Assembly (NCBI RefSeq): GCF_000143415.4
Contig: NW_003314379.1
Span: forward strand, 313,851 to 377,850
Length of the DNA stretch: 64,000 bases
Reading direction: 5' to 3'
Source of the DNA: Selaginella moellendorffii
Taxonomy: Eukaryota > Streptophyta > Lycopodiopsida > Selaginellales > Selaginellaceae
Every line of letters begins with the position of its first letter. Position 1 is the first letter of the stretch. Shown here piece after piece: positions 32,649-41,992 of this stretch. Under the pieces are notes generated by a model. The model saw nothing but the letters and a program-made list of their open reading frames with translations, was not told where the DNA came from and did no database searches. A program made the translations under genes and the position numbers.

Positions 32649-33872
32649 AAAGATGGTTTTATCTCATTTAAGGGGGCATTACAATGCGCTGAGGTGGCTT
32701 GTAGGGAAGCAGCAGAGCATTGTGTTTGTGTCACTCCAGGATGCTAATGTTTATTGGAGTGTTTTGCAAGAAACAAAAAGAGGCCTGGGCTTAGCTTCAA
32801 GTATATGCAGGACATCTTGGTTTAGATTTTGCTTTCAAGCACGTTGATTGATGGTTTATTTTGTCCAGATTAAAGTGGGATGAAAAAAACTAACACTATC
32901 TAGCATACACTCTTTCACTTTAACAGAAACTTCAGATGTCTTCCAAATACCATTCAGGTTTTTATTTTATTCTACAGCTCTTCTTTAAAATGGGATTCAA
33001 TAAGTGAGCTTTGGAATGGATACAAAGGATTTGCCAATGGTGCAGCTATACGTGAAGGTGGAGCTAGGTAAATTGCGGGACATCATTTAGCAGGGTGGAC
33101 AGCCAAGTCGTTGTGGATGTCGAGAGGAAGGTGCTGATGACAAGCTGTGGTCATCCTGGATTGCCTATAGAAGTCTGGGGGTCATACAAAGTGGTGTCAC
33201 CACTAAAAACTGCACCAGAAGGCGAGTGGAAAGCTCAAAGTTGAGGAAGCCATGCTCCCCCTATCATGCTGTGTCCAAGAGTGCCAGAAAAATCTCTTAT
33301 ATCCAAGAGTCTTGCTGAAAAGGTACTGAAGTTGTGAAAAAGCTGTAGAGTGCTCATGTCCACCACTTTCATTGCTGTGAAGCTGTTAAAAGAATGAGGT
33401 GCTCTGATTGACTGCTACAGGTGTGGATGGCCATGGTCTAGAGCTGAGTGTGGTTGAAAAGAGTCACTGCTCCAAGTCAAAGTAGGAAAAACATGCTGGA
33501 GAAAACTAGAAGAGTCTCCTGAATATCATTGTGAAGGCCTAGTGTCAGAAGCATAGAAATAGAACTCACTATTTGATAAAACTTATGTCAAGCATCTATG
33601 ATAAGCTTAGAGTACTTGAAAGTCACACATTAGTGAGAGGTGGATACATTGCCTTCACAGTTGGCCAAAGAAAGCCTTTAATAAAAACTCTACGACTGCT
33701 TTTGTTAGAAGATTCATAGGCAACTATTCAAGAGCACAAACTTTATGTTCTTCAATAAATGGTCTTTTATATGCTATTAATGATGTCTAAAAACTAGGAG
33801 AAAATCTTTGGTGTGGTTTAGCTTGCAATTGCGATTAGCTGCACCAGGCTGCTGCTATGGTTGCAGAACGAC
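32649..33872. other. Spacer with an unassigned coding-like stretch
   Basis: A short plus frame at about 33100-33245 (VVVDVERKVLMTSCGHPG, then IEVWGSYKVVSPL) looks coding-like; KVLMTSCG recalls the K-M-V-V-S-S-C-G strand of the neighbouring kelch copies, but I cannot assign it. The remainder shows no gene. Confidence 0.35.
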
Positions 33873-34737
33873 TGTAGCGCACCTTATCTCTCTTCCCTTA
33901 AGCCAACTGGAAAAGGGGCAATTGCTTGATGAGAGAGCCCTTAGTGGCTATTTTATCCCCATTTATCCCCCAAGGTTCCAAGGATCCACGGTGACAGTAT
34001 ATTTAAATTTCATCCCATGATCACATATGCTACACTCACCCCCTCTTCAAAGATGTCAATGTCCTCATTGACTATTGACTAGCAACCCCTACTGAGCCAA
34101 AGTCTCTGATACCAATGTTATGATCCGGCGCAAAAAGACAAAGATCTAGTTGCCCTAGACTATACTACGCCACTTCTTGAGGTTCTTCACCACCCAACCA
34201 CCCCCGAGCTACCTCAAAAGCTCCACTGCGCCGCCGCTCCACTATGAGCCCTAGGGTAAGTTAAGTCCCTTACTTTAACATAGGTAAGGGGAACCTATTA
34301 AGGGGAACCAACACCTCCATTTCCACACTCAATCTACCAATCCTTCTATTGTGTAGACCAGTTATTCCATGTGAGGCAACTAATCATCCACCAATACCGT
34401 AGTCCCATGGTGGATACCTTCGTCCATGGATACTCCACACAAGAGGAAGGACGTACGCATGGATGCTCAATACGTAATTTAGGGGTAGGAATATACCTTG
34501 CTCAAGGGTATATTATATTTTTAAGTAGCCACTAATCAATGGAAATCGAACCCGTGCCATTTGCTCTGATACCAACTGTAGTGCACTTTATCTCTCTCCC
34601 CTTAAGTCAACTGGAAAAGGGGCAATTGCTTGATGAGAGAGCCCTTAGTGGCTATTTTATCCCCATTTATCCCCCAAGGTTCCAAGGATCTACGGTGACA
34701 ATTATCCAAATCTCATCCCATGATCACATGTGCTATA
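33873..34737 (-). mobile_element. TRIM-2: 865-bp miniature LTR element, minus orientation
   Basis: LTRs at 33873-34034 (162 bp) and 34577-34737 (161 bp) start TGTAGCGCACC/TGTAGTGCACT and end GCTACA/GCTATA. On the minus strand TTGGTATCAGAGC (rc of 34563-34575) lies 1 nt from the right LTR, the position of an initiator-tRNA-Met PBS. GAAGAGGGGGTGAG sits at the PPT position beside the left LTR. Flanks acgac (33868-33872) and atgac (34738-34742) are a 5-bp duplication with one transition. The 542-bp interior has no coding frame. It contains a second PBS-like gtctctgatacca followed by tgttatgatccgg (about 34100-34130), which may mark a nested LTR fragment. Confidence 0.85.
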
Positions 34738-35039
34738 ATGACAGAGAGCTTTCATTGTCATTGATCTTGCATTTATGCAATAATCCTCCCCCTGGAACAA
34801 GTTACCAAACACACAAGTTAATTAGAAATTAACCTGAGACTTTCGATCCTTAAAAAGGCTCATGTCAGTGGTCATGAGTAAGGATAGGCTTGACATCACT
34901 AGAATACTCCGAGTCTTGAGCAAATGGATGTGCATTGGTGATAGGTTAGAATACAACAGAGATAGGGATAAGGGTCGAGTGCTAACTCTCCCCTTTAACT
35001 ACTTCTACATAGTGGCAATTGCCACTTCTTCCTAAGTCC
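34738..35039. other. Spacer after TRIM-2
   Basis: No gene or repeat recognised; a short direct repeat gtcaa-gatcgtaatcttga occurs near 35045-35085. Confidence 0.4.
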
Positions 35040-37154
35040 TAACTGTCAAGATCGTAATCTTGAGTGTCAAGGTCGTAATCTTGACTGTCAAAAAAATGCT
35101 CAAATGCATGCTTAATCTATTGTACTTCACTCTCCCACGACTGAACAAAACTTCATCTCAAAGCTCCTACTGCTCCATTGTATCAGTTAGCTTTGTTGGC
35201 ACTGAATTTCCTATGAGTTTGACTTTGAATTTGTTGAGTTGCTAATGGAACTCTTCATCATCATCATTCCCCTCGTTGTACTTGCTTTCATTGTTGTCTT
35301 CCATTACTACAGGCTGCTTTGCCGTCAGAATGGGGATCTCACTACAAAGGTCTACATTTTCTTTAGCGAGCTTGTCGTTGATGCATTGTGTCTCTGCACA
35401 TAGTATCCCCTAGAAGGACATACCTCAAATGCTCCTTTTGAGCTGCTGGATGTCGCTTTGGATCTTGTTGAGCTTTGCGTCCAGGGGCTGGAAGACAACT
35501 ACGTTGATCATGGCCTATACTCCGTTGTGTAGAAAGATGCTCATCTATTCGTCATGGAACTGTCATGCGAAGTCCAGCAGGATTGGCATCTGCAGCGTTG
35601 GCTGGAAGTGTTGGACTTCATCAACAATCTAGAGGAACACTGAGCTGAGCAGCTTGTGTGGCAACTCTGGTTCATGTTGTCACTCTTGCTTTGGCTCCCT
35701 GCATCATTCCTGGTCTGGACGCTCCTTGCTGTGGTGCTCTTAGTGCTAAGGCATAGTGCTGTTGTCAATTGGCACTTTTGCAGGTGGGGATGCTGGCCCT
35801 TCTTTCTTGGTGTGAATTGCTACACCATTGGTCGGGGTGGTTGTGGAGTCAAGATTGATTTCTTGATTTTGTTCTTGACTCTTTTCCTCCAATTCTTCCT
35901 TGGAGATGATGCTTTTGATTTGGCTTATGGTCGTCCTGTTCTTTGGGGGTGAACCTGTTGTCATCTTGGTTCTTTTTGCTAGTGGAGTTGTTGTCCGTGG
36001 CAAAAGCTCTTTTTTGTCCTCTTGTTCTTCCTCCTCTTCATCTTCTTCATTGGATATATGGAGCAGATCCTCTCTTCTTTTCGACGCACATTCCCACTTT
36101 CTTCTAGTTTGTGGTGTTGTCATAGGTACTTTCACTCTGAGTGGAAATGCTGAGTCAAGAGCTAGCACAAATGCAGCAACATAGGGGAGTGCAAGTGTTT
36201 CACATTTCTAGTTGTTGTGGATCAGTTTTGTTGTTGAGTAGATTTCCTTGATGAGTTTTTTGTGGAGGTAGCTTGTGATGTTCACTTTGATTTTGTGTTG
36301 CAAGTTGTCATAGAGGATTGCAATGGCTTTGCTGGCAGAGCTACTTGACTTGCACATCTCAAGAGTTGAGATGAAAAACTTGAGCCTTGGCTTTGCCTCA
36401 TCGGTGATGTTGCTAGAGTTGTAATTCTCAATGATCTTGATGCATCCCAGTGGCATCCCTTTTGTTTGCGACACAAATGTGACTTGCTTTCTGCTGTTTG
36501 GAAGCTTGAATACCCATGTGATGTAGCCCATGGTGAAAATATATTTGTATATAGACGGATAGTCCTAAGGGGCAAAAGGTAACCCACAGAAAACAGAAAA
36601 CAATCAAGTGTTGGAATAACACTTGCAAAGATGGTCCTTATGAGTAGGACATGAATACATGAAGTTGTATTCCAATGAGCTGGCACCTAAAAAATAGAAG
36701 TTTATGAGTCATTGGTAAAAAAATGTTAGATTACTCAAGTAGAGTCAAGGAATGGTTTTAAGGGATTGATAAAAGCATTTGGACTGAGGTGTGTTGTGCC
36801 CCACAAAGGATAGGGAGGATTATAAGATCCAAGTATGAGAACAGTGGGTGTTCTTGGGCACACACCATTTCTTCTCGAAAAGTTGAAAGCATTTGCTTTG
36901 CAATGTTAATCTTGTACTATTTCTTCATGATGCAGGAAAACTCATAGAGGCTAGCCTCATGCAGCCAGTCATCTAATGCCCTTGTCCTCTTCTATGCTAG
37001 ATTATAGGCGAAGAAGAGATTTGCACTCTCTGGACTCACCATTGTTGGCTCAAAGACAAACTCCTTTGTGAGAGGGTGTGTTGCCATACTACGTTGCTTC
37101 CCCATAGCTGTTGTAGATCCTGATCTCAATACTTGGAGATATAGCCACATGGAG
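35040..37154 (-). pseudogene. Element H: extra ORF downstream of integrase, decayed, unrecognised
   Basis: One minus frame with scattered stops. N-terminal part (37154-36855): MGKQRSMATHPLTKEFVFEP, ESANLFFAYNLA, ALDDWLHEASLYEFSCIMKK. After an inserted A fragment it resumes at 36531: MGYITWVFKLPNSRKQ, VTFVSQTKGMPLGCIKIIEN, then a TAG at 36208. Next come a strongly acidic/basic segment (EEDEEEEEQEDKKE; SKEELEEKSQEQNQE; 36070-35860) and a C-terminal part with coiled-coil-like DAKLNKIQSDIQQLKRSI (about 35480-35430). Total about 590 codons. It lies downstream of the H integrase on the same strand, where Athila/Tat-type Gypsy elements carry an extra ORF. I recognise no domain; that it belongs to H is an inference. 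Confidence 0.5.
36545..36855 (+). repeat. Fragment of A-family interior
   Basis: Matches 53667-53960 of A1' (tagtcctaaggggcaaa, agtaggacatgaat, tgaggtgtgttgtgcccc) in the plus orientation. It has no LTR or PBS and interrupts the unrecognised minus ORF. Confidence 0.7.
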
Positions 37155-37500
37155 TGTTAAGTACTAGCTTCCTTGAGTTTTCTCTTTGTTGGTGTAGTAG
37201 TGTTGGAGAAGCTTACTTCGTGTTGGTCTTTGGTATGTTTGTTGATGAATCTTGAGAGATTCATTGGCCTCTAAGTCTTGTTTTCTGTCAAAGTTCTTCA
37301 AGTTGTTGTTTTTTTTCATATTGCTTTCTTGAGCATGATTCTTCAAAGTCTTTCTTGTGTTGGATTTGTATTTCTTGATTGTGTTGAGTTCTTGAGCTTG
37401 AACTTTGTAAACTTTGAATATGTTGAATTCTTGAGGTCAAGTTTTCATAGTCTTGGTCTCTTGATCTTCATACTTGTAGTTCTTCTATGTTTTGTTCTTG
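37155..37500 (-). other. Purine-rich segment between H integrase and extra ORF
   Basis: On the minus strand this is A/G-rich with repeated aactcaa/caagaa words and no sustained frame. It may be the untranslated link between the two coding parts of H. Confidence 0.35.
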
Positions 37501-38107
37501 ATCTTCAAAGTTGAAACTATCATTTTTTTCAATGTCTGATGTTTGAGTTGTATAATTGGTATTTCTTGAGTTTGTTGAGGTTGACGGTTTGGAGATGCTG
37601 GCCATTGAGTGTTGCAATTGCTGCTTTTCTTGAAACTCTAAATTTTTGGATGAAGAATGGTCCTTCCCATCTTGACTTCACTTTAGAGCCAATTTTCTCG
37701 ATGTTTCTTTGAAACCAAAGTACTTAATCATTGATCTTGAATTCTTTATTTTTCTTTAGTCTTCTTTTTCTATCATGGTTGGCTTTTCTTTGAGCTTGAA
37801 TTGTTTCGAGTGTCTAAATTGCTTGTAGTATTTTTTTGTCAAGTTTTTCTAGCATTGTTAATCTTTTCTTGATTGATTCTTTTTGGTTGCTCTCATAGTG
37901 TATTGTCATTCGCAATGAAGGAACGATGTATTCGAGTGGTATCAGGGCTTCTATGCCATAAGTGAGCTTGAACAATGTCGCAATGAAGGAACGATGTATT
38001 CGAGTGGTGTCAGGGCTTCTATGCCATAAGTGAGCTTGAACGATGTCGAATTTGTTGAAACCTTATATGCTATTTGATATGCCTATAGGGCATCGTAGAT
38101 GCAATTG
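37500..38107 (-). pseudogene. Element H integrase, C-terminal part
   Basis: The minus frame reads NCIYDAL followed by TAG, then AYQIAYKVSTNSTSFKLTYG, IEALIPLEYIVPSLRM, LEKLDKKI, and SRWEGPFFIQK with LNGQHLQTVNLNKLKKY. This is the usual C-terminal sequence of plant Gypsy integrase (Y-G-x-E-A-x-x-P, W-x-G-P-F). It continues the integrase at 60262-61080 across element B: with the duplication tcctg counted once, NQEDQD runs into NCIYDA. A 68-bp tandem duplication interrupts it. Confidence 0.75.
37911..38046. repeat. 68-bp tandem duplication in H integrase
   Basis: Units 37911-37978 and 37979-38046 start cgcaatgaaggaacgatg and end gcttgaacRatgt; two base differences are visible. 68 is not a multiple of three, so the second unit breaks the frame. 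Confidence 0.9.
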
Positions 38108-38112
38108 TCCTG

Positions 38113-38699
38113 TGTAAGCTCCTAAGTTTAGATTTCCTGGGAGGTCACCCAACCCAGTACTATTCAAACCCAAGGACATTTAACCCCAAATATCCCAAGA
38201 CCCTTAACCGATTGGAAAAGGGGGTGCACTCTTGTTCATAGGCCCTTTCCCTCTATATTTGAACCCCAACGGATCGTCTCTCGAGTCGTTCCCTTTGGTT
38301 GCTTACAATCCACTATGCTTCCCTGCAAGTTCACGCCCTTGTGAACGGAAGCTGAGAGTTGTAGCTCTCCCGAGAGCCCCACTCTCTTGACACCCTACCC
38401 CTTGGGTCGAGCCCAGCGGGAGCAAATTGAACCAGCCAGATGTCAATCAACATGTGGTGTGATTCCCCTAGCCAACCAACAGAGTCGGACCTGAGACCCC
38501 TCTGATACCAAATGTAAGCTCCTGAGTTTGGACTTCCCGAGAGGTCACCCAGCCCAATACTATTCAAACCCAAGGACGCATAACTTCAACTATCCCAAGA
38601 CCCTTAACCGATTGGAAAAGGGGGTGCACTCTTTGTCATTTTGGTTATGCTTTTGGGGATCCTTTAGCCTACAACACCTCGGGGAGTCGGTTCCTTACA
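38113..38699 (-). repeat. Element B left LTR (3' LTR) with LTR-in-LTR structure
   Basis: Made of LTRa (38113-38307, 195 bp), a 205-bp middle part (38308-38512) and LTRb (38513-38699, 187 bp). LTRa and LTRb share their first about 125 displayed bases, each starts TGTAAGCTCC and ends TTACA. The middle part has a PBS (rc of 38499-38510, TGGTATCAGAGG) directly beside LTRb. The right LTR has identical sub-unit lengths (195/205/187). Confidence 0.85.
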
Positions 38700-39100
38700 A
38701 CTCCACCACCCATAAAAGAAGTTCGATGCCCACATCGAACGTCTCTTTTTATCCTACAACTTGTTGACCATGTCTCCGGGGGCATCCCCCCACTTAGCGG
38801 TGTGCCTAAGTTAGCCTCCCTAGCCAAGAGCCCATAACAACGGAGTATAGATGTCCCTATACTCCTCACCTCACCACGCCCTAGTATGGGGTCGGGACTT
38901 GAACCCAGCCTTGCTTTACTAGGGGGTTGGGACTTGAACCCAACCTCCATAGAATATGTCTACGGATTCGACATCCCCGCGGGGAGTCGGGCGTAGTGCC
39001 TTACGCCTGGTCGACCTAGCTAACCCATGCTAATTAGCTTACCTTCGGCGCACCTTCGGGTCCCAACATATGCCATTGCTCAACTTCACAAATTGATACT
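38700..39100 (-). other. Element B 3' noncoding region with T-arm-like hairpins
   Basis: Hairpin units at 38892-38908 and 38926-38944 (GGG-TTCAAGT-CCC on the minus strand). The block atggggtcgg...ggcatccccc is shared with D (15490-15680) and the A interior. On the minus strand atgggtggtggagt at 38700-38713 is at the PPT position. Confidence 0.6.
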
Positions 39101-39412
39101 TTAATTGAACTTTGCATAAGTATATAGAGTTTTGCCTTGCAGAAATTCCTCTACTAGATCTCGCGCGTTCGCTAGGTTCTCCTCCGGTTCCCATGTTGCT
39201 TCGCAGTGTGGAAATCCTTTCCACTTCACATGGAACTCTCTCACCTCGTGTTCTTGTCGCTTGCTCTTGCGCGCATTGAGGATGACCTCGACTTCGTATT
39301 CCTCTTCCCCTTGGATAACCTCAGATAAAGGTCTTACTTGGTCCTTGCGAAGCGGATCCTCAAAGTACGGCTTGAGTAAGTTCATGTGGAACACTGGGTG
39401 CATCTTCTCCAT
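39101..39412 (-). CDS. Element B C-terminal chromodomain (open frame)
   Basis: A 103-codon frame with MHPVFHMNLLKPYFED, EYEVEVILNARKSKR and EFHVKWKGFPHCEATWEPEENL, then DLVEEFLQGK. All chromodomain core residues, including the T-W-E-P motif lost in D, are present. It is the C-terminal end of the pol polyprotein and follows the integrase G-P-Y motif; a TGA in place of an Arg codon near 39427 separates it from the integrase. Confidence 0.85.
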   Translation of the reverse strand: MEKMHPVFHMNLLKPYFEDPLRKDQVRPLSEVIQGEEEYEVEVILNARKSKRQEHEVREFHVKWKGFPHCEATWEPEENLANARDLVEEFLQGKTLYTYAKFN

Positions 39413-39485
39413 CTCTCGAGGAAGTCAGAGTCGGTAAGCCACTTTACCCATTCGTGCCTCAATCTTGTAAGGCCCCGCGAACTTG

Positions 39486-39534
39486 CTTAAGGAACTCAAG
39501 ATCAATTCATTTACAGGAATACATGTGTTTTTAC
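39486..39534 (-). other. Putative 49-nt intron before integrase GPY motif, element B
   Basis: On the minus strand it begins GTAAAAACAC and ends CCTTAAG, with an in-frame stop at the donor. Removal joins KLTQ via Ser to KFAGPYKI. Same codon position and length as 14914-14962 in D, with 5 visible differences. Confidence 0.6.
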
Positions 39535-39951
39535 CTTTGGGTCAACTTTTGGTTGATCCCACTTGGTAGCCTGAGGTTCTTGGTGTTCAGCCACACTTCT
39601 CCCCAGCTTGGAACTCTACGTTCTGGCGCTTCTGGTTCGCGTACTTGGTTTGCCTTTGTTGCGCCCGTTCCAAGGAATCCCTCACCAGATTCCAAATGTT
39701 GAGTCTTTCTGCCATGAATGCCTCCATTGCGGGTAGCTCTCCATGATACTTGGCCACACCGAGTTCCACAGGACCTTCAATAGCTCACCCATTGATGACT
39801 TCCCATGGACTCACCCCGATACTCGAATGTGGTGAGTTGTTATAACACATTTCTGCAAGTCCCAAATGACTTACCCAATCGGTCTGGTCTCCCAAGACAT
39901 AGCATCGCAAATAATCCTCCAGCTGCCTATTCACCCTTTCCGTTTGTCCGT

Positions 39952-39998
39952 CTGTCAAGAAGTGTTAGTGCCACCAAACTTGACTTAATACCCCATAC
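39952..39998 (-). other. Putative 47-nt spliceosomal intron in integrase, element B
   Basis: On the minus strand it begins GTATGGGG and ends CTTGACAG, with branch-point-like CACTAACAC. In-frame TAA and TGA inside. Removal gives HPQIDGQTERVNR, the exact conserved integrase motif. Same position and length as 14449-14495 in D. Confidence 0.75.
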
Positions 39999-40533
39999 CT
40001 ATTTGTGGGTGATAGGTTGTGCTGAATTTCAACTTGGTGCGATACTGTTCCAGGAGAGTCCTCTAGAACCTACTAGTGAAGATTTTATCTCGATCTGATA
40101 TTATCTCTTCCGGCCTTCCCCGCACTCGAACCACTTGTTCAAAGAACAGCTTTGCCACACCTTCCGCATCCACTTCCGTTGTGGTGGGTATGAAATGTGC
40201 CATTTTCGAAAATCAATTCACCACCATGAATATCGCATCAAACCCCTTGCTTGGGGGAAGTCCCGTGATGAAGTCCATCGTAAGACATTTCCACAAACGA
40301 TCTGGAATTGGGATGCTTTGCAACAAGCCCCCACTAGCCTTAGTCATGGCTTTGACCTGCTGACATGTTGGACATGTCTTTACATAGTCTTGGACGTCCT
40401 TAACCATATCTGGCCAATGGTACTTCCTTTTGAGTAAGCCCATCGTCTTGGGCACTCCGCCATGTCCCGCAAGAGGTCCGTCATGACACTCTTCTAAGGC
40501 TACCTTCCTTAGTTCCCCTTCTGGAACATACAC

Positions 40534-41957
40534 CCTCGTTTGCTTCTATAGATGAGTCCGTTGCATTCCACATAGCCCGTTTTCTCTTCCGTTGGCAGCT
40601 CACCTCTCTGGTGAGCTTCTCGTGCCTCTAGATTCCTTAGCAACACTTCTTGTGCTAGACCATCGTTCTCATATGCTGTCCGCACATCGTCCCAGAAGGT
40701 TGTTGTTGCGCTAGATATCACCAACCTTAAGCTTGCTTTTCGACTTAGCGCATCCGCCACAATGTTGCTCTTCCCAGGCTTGTACAGAATCTCGCAATCA
40801 AACTCAGCCAAGGCATTGGCCCACCGACCTTGTTTCCCTCTCAGATAAGAAGTGTGACAAGAAGTGTTTCGTTGCCACATTATCTGTGTAAACCTTGAAG
40901 TGTCTCCCAAGGTAGTGTCGCCACTCCTTGAGCGCATTGACCACCGCAAACAATTCCTTCTTGTGGGCAGGCCACTTTCGTTGAGCCTTGTCCAACTTCT
41001 TTGAGAAGAACGCTACTGGATGGTTGTCTTGCTTCAAAACTGTGCCTAACGCAAAGTCTAAAGCATTCGTTTCTACCTCTAAGTTCTTACCAAAGTCTGG
41101 TAATGCCAACACGGGAGCCTTCCTCAACTTCCCTTTGAGGTGGACGAATGCCGCCTCGCATTCCACTATCCATACCATCTTCCCTTTTCCTGTTTGGTCC
41201 GTTAAGGGCAGGGCTACTCTCGAATAGTGTCTGATAAACTTTCCGTAGTAGTTGCATAGCCCCAACAACGCCCTCAACTCATGTACATTCGATGGTCGCT
41301 CCCATTCCTGGATCGCTTGGATCTTCTCCGGGTCCACCTTGAGCCCGTCCTGGCCCACCATATGCCCAAGAAACTTTACCTCTTGTTGAGCAAAGTCACA
41401 TTTGCTCTCTTTAGCATACAGTTTGTGTTCCCTTAGTTTCTCAAACACCTTCGCCAAGTGTTCGGCATGCTCCTCTAGCGTCTCGCTATAGATCAGGATG
41501 TCATCGATATAGACGACCACGAAGTGATTTAGATAGGGTACAAAGATGTGGTTCATCAGTGCCGAAAATGTTGCTGGCGCATTGCATAGCCCAAAGGGCA
41601 TCACCAGAAACTCAAAGCTCCCATACCTCGTTCGACAGGTTGTCTTCTCGACATCTTCTTCGGCTACCCGATCTGGTAGTATCCTGACCTTAGGTCAATC
41701 CTTGAGAAATATTTTGCCTTTCCCAACCTATCAAATAGGTCCTCAATTATTGGCAAAGGGTACTTGTTCTTCTTTGCATACTTGTTGAGCAACCGGTAGT
41801 CTATGCATATGCGCATAGAACCATCTTTCTTTTTCACAAATAACACCGGCACCCCATACGGCGACAACCTAACATACCCTTTGTCCACTAACTCCTCTAG
41901 TTGGCACTTGAGCTCCTTGAGTTCTTTTTCGTTCAAACGATAGGGGGGACAAACCAC
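40534..41957 (-). pseudogene. Element B reverse transcriptase and RNase H
   Basis: RT starts at 41957 with [37 protein letters not shown] and [15 protein letters not shown] 1-bp deletion near 41665 then shifts the frame, which resumes at 41604 with [11 protein letters not shown] and [12 protein letters not shown] (catalytic Asp pair), FLGHMVGQDGLKVD and LLGLCNYYGKFI. RNase H: LALPDFGKNLEVE, FFSKKLDKAQRKWPAHKKEL, HYLGRHFKVYTDN; the usual D-A-S Asp is Asn (TNALDFALG). A second shift near 40850 leads to WANALAEFDCEILYKPGKSN. Only a few lesions separate this copy from an intact gene. Confidence 0.85.
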
Positions 41958-41992
41958 CGCCTCAGCACCCTCGACTAGCTCAATCTTATGTT

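Larger units (their letters stand above)
39413..40533 (-). pseudogene. Element B integrase, with two putative introns
   Basis: The zinc domain has ECHDGPLAGHGGVPKTMG and TCPTCQQVKA (H-x6-H and C-x2-C). The catalytic core starts with LTMDFITGLPPSKGFDAIF, then SKMAHFIPTTTEVDA. The frame is broken by a TGA in place of a Trp codon near 40213, a few other stops, a 1-bp change before VWLNTKNL, and the two GT-AG intervals at 39952-39998 and 39486-39534. Splicing the first joins HPQI to DGQTERVNR. This enzyme inserts the element DNA; without splicing, the C-terminal half and chromodomain cannot be translated. Confidence 0.8.

Noticed and set aside
35656-36184. Plus-strand frames rich in Leu/Val that look like membrane proteins
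   Set aside because: Antisense shadows of the minus-strand acidic/basic ORF of element H.
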